From Parietaria judaica (lineage: Eukaryota; Streptophyta; Magnoliopsida; Rosales; Urticaceae), in the NCBI GenBank assembly GCA_954871525.1, contig OX940871.1:22728586-22792585 (forward strand): DNA of 64,000 nucleotides. The letters run 5' to 3'. Below the pieces are notes generated by a model. That model saw nothing but the letters and a program-made list of their open reading frames with translations. It made no database searches and was not told the origin of the DNA. Shown piece after piece: positions 44,976-55,050 of this stretch; within the stretch, counting starts at the first letter, position 1; every line of letters begins with the position of its first letter. The translations under genes were made by a program, and so were the position numbers.

Positions 44976-47900
44976 GTTTAAAAAGCTCGATGAAAAGATC
45001 ACAGGGAGCGTGAAGTTTGGCGATGAGTCGATCGACGAAATCAGAGGCAGATGGTCCATCCTGTTCCAGTGCAAGAACGGAGGCCAACGCAAACTGACCC
45101 AGGTAAACTACATACCAAAGCTGAAGAGTAACATCATCAGCCTTGGTCCTGAAGATGCGGAACCAAAGCGGCGCCCTGTTGATTAAGGTGACGAGAATGC
45201 CGAACAGGCTGTACAAGATACTCATGGAATGACGGGCCAACCCGTTTGCTTAATGGCGTCTCTAGCAGACCCAGCATGGTTGTGGCACGCACGACTTGGG
45301 CACGTAAATTTCTACGCGCTCAAGATGATGGGCGAGAAGAAGATGGCCTTTGAGGTATTGAATATTGAACACCCCAACCAACTGTCTGAATGTTGCATGG
45401 TTGCGAAACATGCAAGAGTGCCATTTTCGATCAAGGCCAAGTTTTGAGCAGCGCGACACCTCTAACGAGTGCACGCTGACCTGTGTGGTCCAATTACCCC
45501 GGCTACCCTAGCTGGCAACAAGTGCTTCTTTTTACTTGTTGATGATTACAGCCGTTGAATGTGGGTTTATACGCTCAAAAATAATAGTCACGCCTTTTAA
45601 GTATTCAAGAAGTTCAAGAGGCTCGTGGAGAACCAGTCTTGACATAGACTGACGACCCTGCGAACAGTTCGAGGAGGAGAGTTCACGTCTCATAATTTTT
45701 TGGAGTACTGCAGAGAAGAAGGTGTAGAGCGACATCTCACCGCACCATGCATGCCTCAGGAGAACAGCGTGGTAGAAAAACGGAATCGAACCGTCAAGGA
45801 AACACCAAGGAGTTTTTTGTAGAGCATGCAAATCCCAGCGCAGTTCTGGAAAGAAGAAGTAGGACACCTAATCTACTTACTGAACCGTCTACCGTTGAAG
45901 GCGCTAGGCGAGCGCACCCCTTACCAATCATGGAAAGGGAAGAAATCTCATTGGAGCAGTTCAATGTGTTTGGATGTACCGCACATGTGAAGATTGTGGG
46001 ACCAAACCTCAAAAGCTCGATGGTCGGAGTCACCCGATGGTGTACCTTGGCGCCGAAGAAGGGAGCAATGCACACAGGTTATAAGACCCCATACGCGGCT
46101 AAGTGCATGTATGAAGAGATGACGTCTTTGAATAGGACAAGAACTGGGACTGGCGAGACGAGAACGGAGAACCCGAATAGAACTCGGTGGAGTTCATACT
46201 CGAAGAGGAAGAGGTGGTCGAGCATGAAGAGGATGAGAGTCTGTTCCAAGGAGTAGCAACGCCAGTTCGACAGATATCAGTTCGCCTGGAACCAGCACGA
46301 CTGGAACTAGCTCACCGCCAGGCTCGCCTAACTCGCGATTAGGCATGATCACCCCGATCCCAATGACAACTAGTTTAGGAGGAACCAGATCGGGAGACTC
46401 ATCGATCAAAGACGGACCAAGAAGGTTCCGTACCCTGTCCGACGTCTACAAACAAGCGTGGGAGCTCAATTTGAGCCCATAGGAGCTCTTGCTCGTGCGC
46501 ACTAAGGAACCAACCAGCTATCGTGAGGCAGCCACCGAGAAGGAATGTCAAGAAGCAATGAAGAGAGAGCTGGAGTCCATTGAGAATAATCAGACGTGAG
46601 AGCTATTCGACCTTCCAAAAGGTCACAAGTCCATAGGTCTGAAGTGGGTCTAGAAGATCAAGAAGGACTCAGAAGGAGACGTCTTCAAGAACAAGGCTAG
46701 ACTAGTCGCGAAGGGCTACGTGCAGAAGCAAGGAGTAGACTTCGAGGAAGTTTTCTCTCTAGTAGCCAGACTCGACACAGTCAGACTAATCGGAGCCCTC
46801 GCGGCTCACCGAGGCTGGAAAATCCATTACTTGGATTTCAAATCGGCGTTCCTCAATGGTGAATTGGAAGAAGAAGTCTACGTCACCCAGCCGAAAGGCT
46901 TCGTCGATAACACCGCAATGTACAAGGTGTACAAGCTGTCAAAACCCCTTTATTGTTTGCGGCAAGCACAACGTGCATGGAACACTCGACTCGACAGAAG
47001 AATGAAGAGTCTTGGTTTCAAGAAGTGTTCTCAGGAGCAAGCGGTCTACACGAGGAGCTCAGGAGACAAGGCTCTAATTGTAGGTGAGTACGTCGACGGC
47101 CTGATCCTGACTGGATCCAGTGCAGAATGCATTGATGGATTCAAGAAGCAAATGATGAAGGAGTTCGAGATGAGTGACCTCGGACTACTCTCATACTACC
47201 TCGGCATCGAGGTCGATCAGAAGATGGAATTTGTAATGCTGAAGCAGTCGGCTTACACGAAGAAAATACTGAAGTAGTTCAAGATGTCGGACTGCAACCC
47301 GAGCAAGTATCCGATGGAACCAAAGTTAAATCTCGGAAAGGATGCAAAAGGAATCCCGGTGGATCCTACAGAGTACAGGCGTGTCGTCGGGTGTCTCAGG
47401 TACCTAACCCACACCCGAATTGACATCACATATGCAGTTGGCATGGTAATTCGTTACATGGAGAATCCTACTACTTTACACCAGCAGACTGTGAAGTACA
47501 TCTTTTGTTACGAGAAGGGAACGACGAGCTACGGGATCCAATACAGAAGAGGACATGGAGCTGAAGAGCTAGTCGATTTTACCGACAGTGACCTAGCCGG
47601 TGATATCGATAATAGAAAAAGTACCAGGGGGGTGGCATTTTCTCTCAACGGGAATCTTATCACCTGGCAGTCTCAGAAAAAGAGAACTGTGGCCCTATCG
47701 TCTTGTGAAGCCGAATTTATGGCAGCGACTGCAGCATCGTGTCAAGCATTATGGCTAAGGAATTTACTGAGCGAAGTGAGCGGAGCTGAGAAAAATCCAG
47801 TAACTCTCTACGTGGATAACAAGTCTGCAATCGCACTGATGAAAAACCCAGTATTTCACGGCTGCAGCAAGCATATCGACACTCGCTTTGACTTTTTTTG

Positions 47901-48078
47901 CGAGTGTGTTGATAAGCGAGAGATCATCGTAGAATTTGTCACCACCAAAGAGCAACGTGCAGACATTCTAACCAAGGCCCTAGCGAGAGTCAAATTCGCG
48001 GAGATACGAGAACTGCTCGACGTGAAGAATCTCGAGCCAAATCAAGCTTACGGGGCAGGAAGTGGAAATAAGCCTTGA
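44976..48078 (+). pseudogene. Copia pol polyprotein, element II
   Basis: Order: end of protease; GAG-pre-integrase (LWHARLGHVNF, LSECCMVAKHARVPF; 45280-45440); integrase core (VHADLCGPI, VEKRNRT); reverse transcriptase (46720-47277); RNase H (47284-48078). The RNase H part is the longest undamaged stretch, 264 codons ending at TGA. The reverse transcriptase core YVDDL has become YVDGL at about 47092-47104, losing a metal-binding Asp. In integrase the second catalytic Asp reads Val (LRTVRGGEF). Stops and frameshifts abound between 45447 and 46720. The product cannot be active. Confidence 0.9.
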
Positions 48079-48134
48079 TCATTGGATTTATCCAAGGCTT
48101 GCATAGGATAATATATATATATATATATATATAA

Positions 48135-48419
48135 TGCTTGCAAGTTGTATTTGCAACTAGACCTTATCTATATGAAAGTTGAAATTGTTAATTATATTTT
48201 TTACTTGCAGCCCAAGTTGATTAGGATAGATAAGTAATTTCATGTTGTTATAATTGGCTATATAAAGCCTCCACTATGTCAATTGTAAATGCACTCATCT
48301 CCAAAATTTCTTTTCTTCGGTTAATATACAATAGAGAAAATTTATTCTCTCACTTAGTGTTCTCATTGTGAGAGTGACTGGGTTTTGTGGCATAAGTTTC
48401 AAAAATTTGGGGACCAACA
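48135..48419 (+). repeat. 3' LTR of Copia element II
   Basis: Starts TGCTTGCAAGTTG after a (TA)n run (48110-48132), carries TATA box GGCTATATAAAGCC at 48250-48263 and ends GGGACCAACA. It matches the split LTR at 4741-4864 plus 7479-7640. Confidence 0.7.
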
Positions 48420-48805
48420 CTAGATGCACTTTTAATCGACCATTTATGAGTTTGGATCTCAATTATTAGCTCTATAAAAGGTGAGCTAAATGATGAAAAA
48501 AGGGACCAAAAATCATTGATAGTGCACTCACTCTAAAATTCTCGAGCCTCAAACTCTTTTCAAACCCATTTTCGTTACATGATTAACTTTTTATAGATAT
48601 ACCCGAGCTCTGAGATAACTTAAATAAAGAGTTATAGCAACCGTGAATCCGTGACTTCGGAGGTGATTTTTCACCTCAATAATAATTTCTTAGAAAAAAT
48701 TATTAATTACAAATAAAAAAAAATAAATTAGCAGTTAGACTAGTAATTTGTATATTAAATAACATAGTAAAAGATCTAAACTAGTGCATGTCATGAGATC
48801 ATATC

Positions 48806-50477
48806 CAAGGTTCGCATTTCAATGATTATCGCCGATTATCGGTCTTACCGATGTTTACCGGTAAGTTGACGCTTATAATAGTTATTTTTTTATAAGCTTT
48901 TCGACGATAATTGACCATATTGATAAAACATTCTCCAATCGATTATCGGAAATTGCATTGTAAAAATGAGTGTCTTTTCGGTGCAAATAAAAAAATATTA
49001 GGTTAGATATAAATACCCTTTCTCGCCGTAATTCGACAAAAAACCCTAGTTCTCGCCTCTTCTCACCGTCCTCTTCCTAAATCTTATGATTCTCGACAAT
49101 TTTTGACCTGGTAAGTGTCCGATTTTCGCTTGATCTTGTGCTTTTCAGTGATAATCGTTGATGTGGCAAAAGTTTGCAAAGTTGTATTTTAAGCATTTTT
49201 CACCGAATTTCTCCAAATTTTTGGAACTTTTGGGTATATTTAGGAGTTATAGTCATAGATCTATATGTTTCTTGCAGTTTTTTTTTACTGATTTTCACGA
49301 TTTTGAGATGATGTGCATAAGTTACAAAAACAAAGATTTAGTTGTTCATGAGTTATGTTTAGAGATGGATAAAGATTGGCACTTTTATGATTTTGAGTTG
49401 TTTTTTTTTTTTTTGTATTTTTATGAATATATCTTGATGAAAACTTGTTTCCATGACTTTATTTATAATTATTTTGTTAGATTTTGATGAAATATATCAA
49501 GATTACAATATTTTTTAGGTTTTTTATATAAAAAGTATAGAAATTCATATTTTTTAAGTTTTATAGTTATTTAATCAATTTTTTTTTATGTATATAGTTG
49601 AATAATAAATTATTGAAATACTGGTCTTGCACTTCGGTCAATTTTTAGGCAGATTTGAGGTATAATTCGGATTTCTTAATAATTATGACAAAAGTATTTA
49701 AAGTTACTTTTTGTGATTTGTGAAGTAATCTATTCATTTTTTGGGGTTTTTTATTTATTAAATATTTTTTGAAATATTAATCTGATTTTTTGCTGTAGTT
49801 TATTGCAAGTTTATCTTTCGTGTTTTGTGAGGTAATCTACTCATTTTTTTGGGTGTTTTCCTTTATTAAATATTTTTTGAAATATTAATGTGATTTTTTT
49901 CTGTAGTTTATTTGCAGATTTGAAGGTATTTCAGTTTTTGTCATAATTGCAGCGAAAGTATTTGAAGTTTATCTTTCATGATTTTTTAGGTAATGTACTC
50001 ATTTTTTTGGGTGTTTTAATTTATTAATTTTTTTTTGAAATCTTAATCTGATTTTTTTGGGGTAATTTATTTGCATATTTGACTATATTTCGGTTTTTTT
50101 ATAATTGCGGCAAAAGTCCTCAAGTTTATCTGCTCGTGATTTCTCGGTAATCTACTATATTAGAATATTTATTTGATAGTTGAGACTTGTAAGACTATGT
50201 TTTAGATTTGAGCTTTTTTATGGAATTATATGTTTGTGTATGACTTTATGTATTTACATATGTTTTGAATTTGAGGTATGATATTATAAAAATATTTTAT
50301 AAGTTTTCTGTGAAAAAGTATCGAAAAGTATCGATAATCCGTCGATAATCATCGAAAAGTATCAGTAATTAGTAAGCTATAGTATTATAGGTTTTCCGTC
50401 GGTTAATCGGTAAGCTATCGATTAATCCGTCGAAAACGGTAACCGATTTATCGGTAAGTTCGGTAAGTTGAACCTTG
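48806..50477. mobile_element. hAT-like non-autonomous element (1,672 bp)
   Basis: Flanked by a perfect 8 bp duplication ATCATATC (48798-48805 and 50478-50485). Ends are CAAGGTTC and GAACCTTG. The subterminal regions are full of CGATAATCGG and ACCGGTAAG motifs in both orientations. An 8 bp duplication with short inverted ends fits the hAT superfamily. It has no transposase; the frame 49158-49487 is Phe-rich low complexity and not a gene. Confidence 0.88.
49660..50160. repeat. Tandem repeat of about 150-170 bp inside the hAT-like element
   Basis: Three and a part units, each containing GTAATCTACTCATTTTTT, TTTTTTGAAATATTAATCTGA and a block like ATTGCRGCRAAAGTATTTGAAG followed by TTTATCTTTCGTG. 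Units differ by small indels. Confidence 0.7.
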
Positions 50478-50485
50478 ATCATATC

Positions 50486-50969
50486 TATCAATAAACAATG
50501 TTATATTATGGACGTAATTTTCTACAAATTATTTTTTAAATAGAAAATTAAAATTAGAATATAATGAGATAAATTTATATAGTTACGGTAAGAATCAGTA
50601 AGAAAGACCATATTCTCATTAAAATAAAAAATAAGAAACAAAAAACAAAGACCGTATTTTTATGTCAATTGGTTGTCGTGTTGCTTATATAATAAAAAAC
50701 TATAAAAATTTATTTCAAAAAATGAGTCCCGCTGTCAACTTTTAATAAACTTTCAATATTTGCTTTCGTTCTTTGTAAGAAGAGTTGCATATGATCTTAC
50801 ACGTTCTTGCATCAAATAGTTTTCATTTGTTTGATTTATTTTTTCTTCAATAGCGCATTTTCTTCCACGTCTATTAATATATAATTTCCTGTGAGATCGA
50901 GCCCGAGTTAAGAAATTTCACCAATAGTGTATATAAGCTCACGTATAAGAAATTTCTCTACATCCTTTA
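50486..50969. other. AT-rich upstream region of the cyclase fragment
   Basis: No gene. It lies directly upstream of the oxidosqualene cyclase exon and might hold its former promoter, but no clear TATA box or conserved block was identified. Confidence 0.4.
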
Positions 50970-51134
50970 ATGAACTTTTCCAGTACAAACAACATCGTCG
51001 GAAGGCAGATTTGGGAATAAGATCCCGAAGGTGGCACGCCCGAGGAGCGGGCCGAGGTGAAAGCTGCTCGCCTAGACTTTTCCAAAAACCGCAAACTTAT
51101 CAAAGCCATTGCTGACCTCCTATGGAGAAAGCAA
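50970..51134 (+). pseudogene. Oxidosqualene cyclase, first-exon fragment with stop
   Basis: In one frame the sequence reads SSTNNIVGRQIWE, stop, [24 protein letters not shown] and ADLLWRKQ. This is the N-terminal block of plant oxidosqualene cyclases (beta-amyrin, lupeol or cycloartenol synthase), where GRQ.WE(F/Y)DP..GTPEE.AEV is typical. The TAA at 51018-51020 replaces the aromatic residue before Asp-Pro. The exon ends at CAA followed by GTAATA, an intact splice donor at the place where this family has its first intron. The usual MWRLK start is not seen; the frame offers only ATG at 50970. No later exon was found in the window, so at most about 55 of roughly 760 codons remain. Intact enzymes cyclise 2,3-oxidosqualene into triterpene scaffolds, the substrates of CYP716 enzymes. 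Confidence 0.8.
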
Positions 51135-52047
51135 GTAATAAGTATTATATTACCTCCTTCCCGGAAGGTCAGCACTAGCTTTGTTATGTTTGCGGTTTTT
51201 GTAGAACTTCAGGCAGACCTCTGCCACCTCAGCCTATTCCTCAGGCATGCCACTTTCGGGATCAAATTCTCATATTTACAGACCCGAATGAAGTTTGAGT
51301 AACTTTATCCATATTTCGAAATGTACCAAGCTAAATATAATTCTGTTCTAGTTCCGAATTTAGTTATATGCATGAAACATTCAGAATGTCAGATACAAAC
51401 TTCTTTAGTATTATATATATACAATAATTGTATAATATATCATATAATCAATATATATAAACGTTGAGATATGTAAATATAGTACGTTATAACTTACCTC
51501 TTACCCGTTTATTATTTTAGATTTTCAAACTTCACATTTTATATATTGTTGTATTTCATTTCTTTATTAGTTTCCGAACTCAACTAAATTCACCATTTCT
51601 TGATAGCGTATTCTAAAAATCAATTTTCTATTCTGAACTCTACACTTGACAACTACTTTTCAGCACTTCAAAATAACAAGTCAAGACAATATAGCATGTT
51701 AGTATAGAAAATATTGTTAGCAAAACTATATTGTATATATCATATTGGAATTCAGCTCGTACTTTTCTTTCCATATTTAACAACTTACTTTATTGTCTTT
51801 TTTTTATTATTATTATTGAATAGTTTTTTACTTCCCATTTTCCAGGCAGTTTGAGACTGGACAAATTTCAAGCAGGGCGATTATGTTTGAGTCAAGGAGC
51901 GACCAGGAAGGCAAGACCGAGACGATCACATCAGGTGGACCTGGTCGCACTTAGCCTTGTCTCAAACAGGCTAATCATACAGTCGCGAAGAGCAGATCAC
52001 GAGGACCAGTAACCAAAGAACCGACGAGGAGGTTCCAGCAACGAGGA
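51135..52047. other. Intron-like and intergenic DNA
   Basis: AT-rich from 51300 to 51840, with no cyclase exon 2 visible. From 51850 to 52047 the sequence is GC-richer, with GACCAGGAAGGC and CTGGTCGCACTTAGCC; it continues after the solo LTR at 52637. I cannot assign it; it may be the 5' part of Copia fragment III or an unrelated element. Confidence 0.4.
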
Positions 52048-52636
52048 TGTTGGTTCCCAATGGGAATGGATCTGCCAAGAGAAGAACACGAAGAACAAAA
52101 GAAAAGAAAGCAAGAAAAATTTGGGAGAAAAGCTTCTCTGATTAATCGAAATCGCAAATCGCGATAATGGAGTTACAAGAAAGTAAACACTAACACTAAT
52201 ATTTATAGGAGACCAGAAAAACGAAATCCTAGCTAAAACTTCCTAAGATATACGCAATCTTATCTTTACAATTTACAACCAAATCCTAACCAAATCAGGA
52301 AATCAAATCGTATCAAATCTCCAAACTTGATCCTCAAGTTTGGCTTCTGGTCGTATGTTCCTAGCAGGGCTGCTAGCCTCTCTTTCTACTCGTGGAACTC
52401 CTGCTAGGAGTTCTTCTGGTAGGGGCATCTCTAGTAGGAGCATTCCTGGTCGGGTCCATTCCTGCTAGGAGGATTCTCTGCTCGGACCCATCTCTGGTGG
52501 GAAGTTCTATGGTGGGAGAACTCCTGCGAGGAAGATATCTGGTCGGGCTCTTCTCTGCTAGGGGAAGCTCTGGTGGGGAAATCCCTAGTGGGGGAATCTC
52601 TGCTAGGAGTTAAGCCAAGTCAGGCTTAAACTCACA
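52048..52636 (-). mobile_element. Solo LTR (589 bp), same family as 9616-10121
   Basis: Starts TGTTGGTTCCC and ends TTAAACTCACA. Flanked by a perfect 5 bp duplication GAGGA (52043-52047 and 52637-52641). It shares the CTATAAATA promoter motif on the minus strand and the CTGCTAGGA / CTCTGGTGGG short-repeat tract with the first copy. Confidence 0.88.
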
Positions 52637-52861
52637 GAGGACGCAAGTGCCGACCATGACCAAATGGTCGACCAAGACATGCCGAGAAGGCAAAGTCGAC
52701 CAGACGAGAAAGCACGAAGGAGTTGGTGAGTATTGTCCCCAAACAAATTCTTGTTTCTCATTGTGTTCTTGTGTGTGTGCGTTTTGGGCTTAAAGATCCA
52801 GTTTGAGACCAACAGATTCCTCAAGTTGAAAGGTCAAAAAACGGACACAGCAACACGGACG
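52637..52861 (+). other. Unassigned GC-richer sequence before Copia fragment III
   Basis: Continues the sequence interrupted at 52047. GTGAGTATTG at 52726 looks like a splice donor, but no product was recognised. Confidence 0.35.
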
Positions 52862-54797
52862 AATAATGTCGTCACTAGCGTCACCCAGGATTGCTGTCGT
52901 AGAGGAGATGAAGACCACCAAGAACCATAAGGAAGGAAACGTCACGGTGAGTTATCTGATGCTCATGAAGAGCAATTACTCTCTGGACGTTGAAGATGAG
53001 AGTGAATTTTCAAGCGCAAGCAGTTTCCCAAGCCATAGCAGATGGTGAAGTCGAAGTTCGGAAGGATAGGATGGCAATTGTGGCCGTCTATCAGGCAGTC
53101 CCGGAAGATGTCCTTCTCATGATAGAAGAGATGGATTCCAAAAAATAAGCATGGGGGACGCTTCGGACAATGCACATGGGCGCATAACGCGTCAAGGATG
53201 CCAAGGTTCAAACCTTGAAGAGAGAGTTCGAGGTTCACCGTATGAAAGACGGTGAATCTATCTACAAGTTTGCGATGAAGCTTGCCTATATTTTTATAGG
53301 TATCCGCTCACTAGGCGACCACTTGGACGAGACAAAGGTGGTCAAGAAGTTCCTACGACCAGTGCCTCAACGGTACTTGAGGATTGTGACGTCGTTCGAC
53401 TAGCTTGGCAGCCTCAAGGATATGGTGACAAGGAAGGGGACAACCGCCTCTTACTCACGCATGAAGAACGGATGGCTAAGAAGGATTGGAACCCGCGAGA
53501 AGGTTCTTGTTCTAGCTCGTCGAGTTGCACCGGATATGGAAGCGATAGCCGTGGATGTGGAAGAGGCCAAGGTCGAGGACGTCGTCGTGACCAACGTGGT
53601 CGACGCAAGAGCATACCACGCCAAGAAGGTTCCACCCACAAAGACAAGAACACATTGACGTGCTACAATTGTTAGAATAATGGTCACTGCGCAAATGAAT
53701 GTCATAGTAAGAACCACGACAAAGAAGCAAATATGGTGAGATTCGATGAGAACGAACATGCACTTATCACCCCGGTAACCCTCGTCGACAACAAATATGG
53801 TGAGATTCGACGAGGTTGACCAGGATGTGGTCAACCATACTCTCGTCAACAACATGTGGTCAATTAGATAAGCGTCGATCAAGTTCCTGTCGACGTAGTA
53901 CTTGATGACCATGTACTTAGAGAGGAGGTTCCTGACGACCATGTACTGAGCCCGACGGCCAAGCTAATGATGGCGGAGAAGCCCAGCTCGACCAGAACGA
54001 ACAGTGAGCAAAACACAACAGTGATGCTCAATGAATTCAAGGTAGTCACCAATCTATTCACAGATGGCAAAGAGAAGGTCTATACAAATGTTTCGTATTA
54101 AGACGACAGATCCATCAACCACATTATAGGTCATCGAGATAAATTTAAAGAGCTCAACAGGAAGATCACATAAAACGTAAAGTTCGGCGATGGTTCCTTT
54201 GTTGACATTAAAAGTATAGGTTCCATCTGGTTCAAGTGCAAGAACAGAGACCACCGCTTGTTGATCGAAGTCTACTATAATCCAAAGATGAAGAGTAACA
54301 TTATCAGCCTAGATCAGATTATTGGGATCGGTCACACAATGATCCTATCCGAAGAATTTGTAAAGATGTGGAACAAGGACGACAATATTGATGAAGGTGA
54401 GGAGATCACCGAATTGATTCTACAAGATCAACCTTGTGGTAGAACAAGTGATTTGCTTGATGGCATCCATTGATAACCTAGTGTGGCTATATGGCGTGCG
54501 AGACTTGGGCACGCGAATTTCTACGAAATCAAGATGATAGGCGACAAGGATATGGCCTTTAAGGTGCCCAAGATTGCACACCACAACCAGCTATGTGAAT
54601 CCTCCATGGTCACGAAACAGGCAGGAGTGCCATTTCTTATCAAGGCCAATTTCCCTGCCAAGCGACCACTCTAAGTGGTGCACACGGACCTTTGTCGTCT
54701 TATTACCCCGGTAGCCCTCGTCGGCAACAAGTATGTCTTACTTCTTGTTGACGACTACAGGTGGTGAATGTGGGTGTACATGCTCAAGGAGAAGGTG
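52862..54797 (+). pseudogene. Copia gag-pol fragment III
   Basis: Related to Copia element I across gag (TLKMRVNFQAQAVSQAIADG; YQAVPEDVLLMIEEMDSKK; REFEVHRMKDGESIYKF), a zinc knuckle broken by a stop (CYNC-stop-NNGHCANEC, about 53659-53700), protease flank (EVYYNPKMKSNIISL) and GAG-pre-integrase (RARLGHANFYEIKMIGDKDM). Integrase begins (VHTDLC, LLLVDDYR) and is cut off at about 54797, where a Ulp1-like fragment starts. The protease motif is lost. A direct repeat of GTGAGATTCGAYGA with GTCGACAAC lies near 53735-53830. No LTRs are attached. Confidence 0.85.
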
Positions 54798-55050
54798 TGC
54801 AACAACCCGGCAATATGGAATGCGGATACTATGTTATGAAATATATGCAACGATCATCTCAAACGATTGCATGCAACAACCCAGCAATATGGAATGCGGA
54901 TACTATGTGATGAAATATATGCAAGAAACGCTTCAAGTATGTATCGGTAAAAATCTACTATATGCACGTAGTTATTTAACCAACAATATTGAAGATCTTA
55001 GAATCCAATTAGCAAGTTATGTAGAAAAAAAATTTAGTCTCTTAACTTAG
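54798..55050 (+). pseudogene. Ulp1-like (C48) cysteine protease fragment, with internal duplication
   Basis: Reads QQPSNMECGYYVMKYMQETL, then a variable tail ending KKFSLLT and TAG. The spacing of Gln and Cys in Q....ECG matches the last two catalytic residues of SUMO proteases. The upstream His and Asp parts are absent. A 53 bp stretch holding this active-site block occurs twice (54798-54850 and 54872-54924); only the second is in frame with the tail. The rest of the gene is missing, so it is a relic, most likely of a transposon gene. Confidence 0.7.

Larger units (their letters stand above)
44976..48419 (+). mobile_element. Copia element II, 5'-truncated
   Basis: Begins abruptly in the protease region (KFKKLDEKITGSVKFGD) and lacks gag, primer site and 5' LTR. 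It runs through integrase, reverse transcriptase and RNase H to the 3' LTR. Nucleotide identity to Copia element I is high across the whole overlap. The truncation point coincides with the 87 bp repeat array. Confidence 0.88.

Noticed and set aside
49158..49487. 109-codon plus-strand frame
   Set aside because: Phe-rich low-complexity translation of T-rich DNA inside the hAT-like element; no family similarity.
51057..51302. 81-codon plus-strand frame after the cyclase exon
   Set aside because: Only its first 26 codons belong to the cyclase exon; the rest reads through the splice donor into intron sequence.
52392..52613. 73-codon frame with repeated LVGA and LVGS motifs (similar at 9889-10098)
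   Set aside because: Translation of the short-repeat tract of the solo LTR family; frames differ between copies.
53414..53942. Arg-rich and other frames overlapping Copia fragment III
   Set aside because: Shadows of the Arg-Gly-rich gag segment in other frames.
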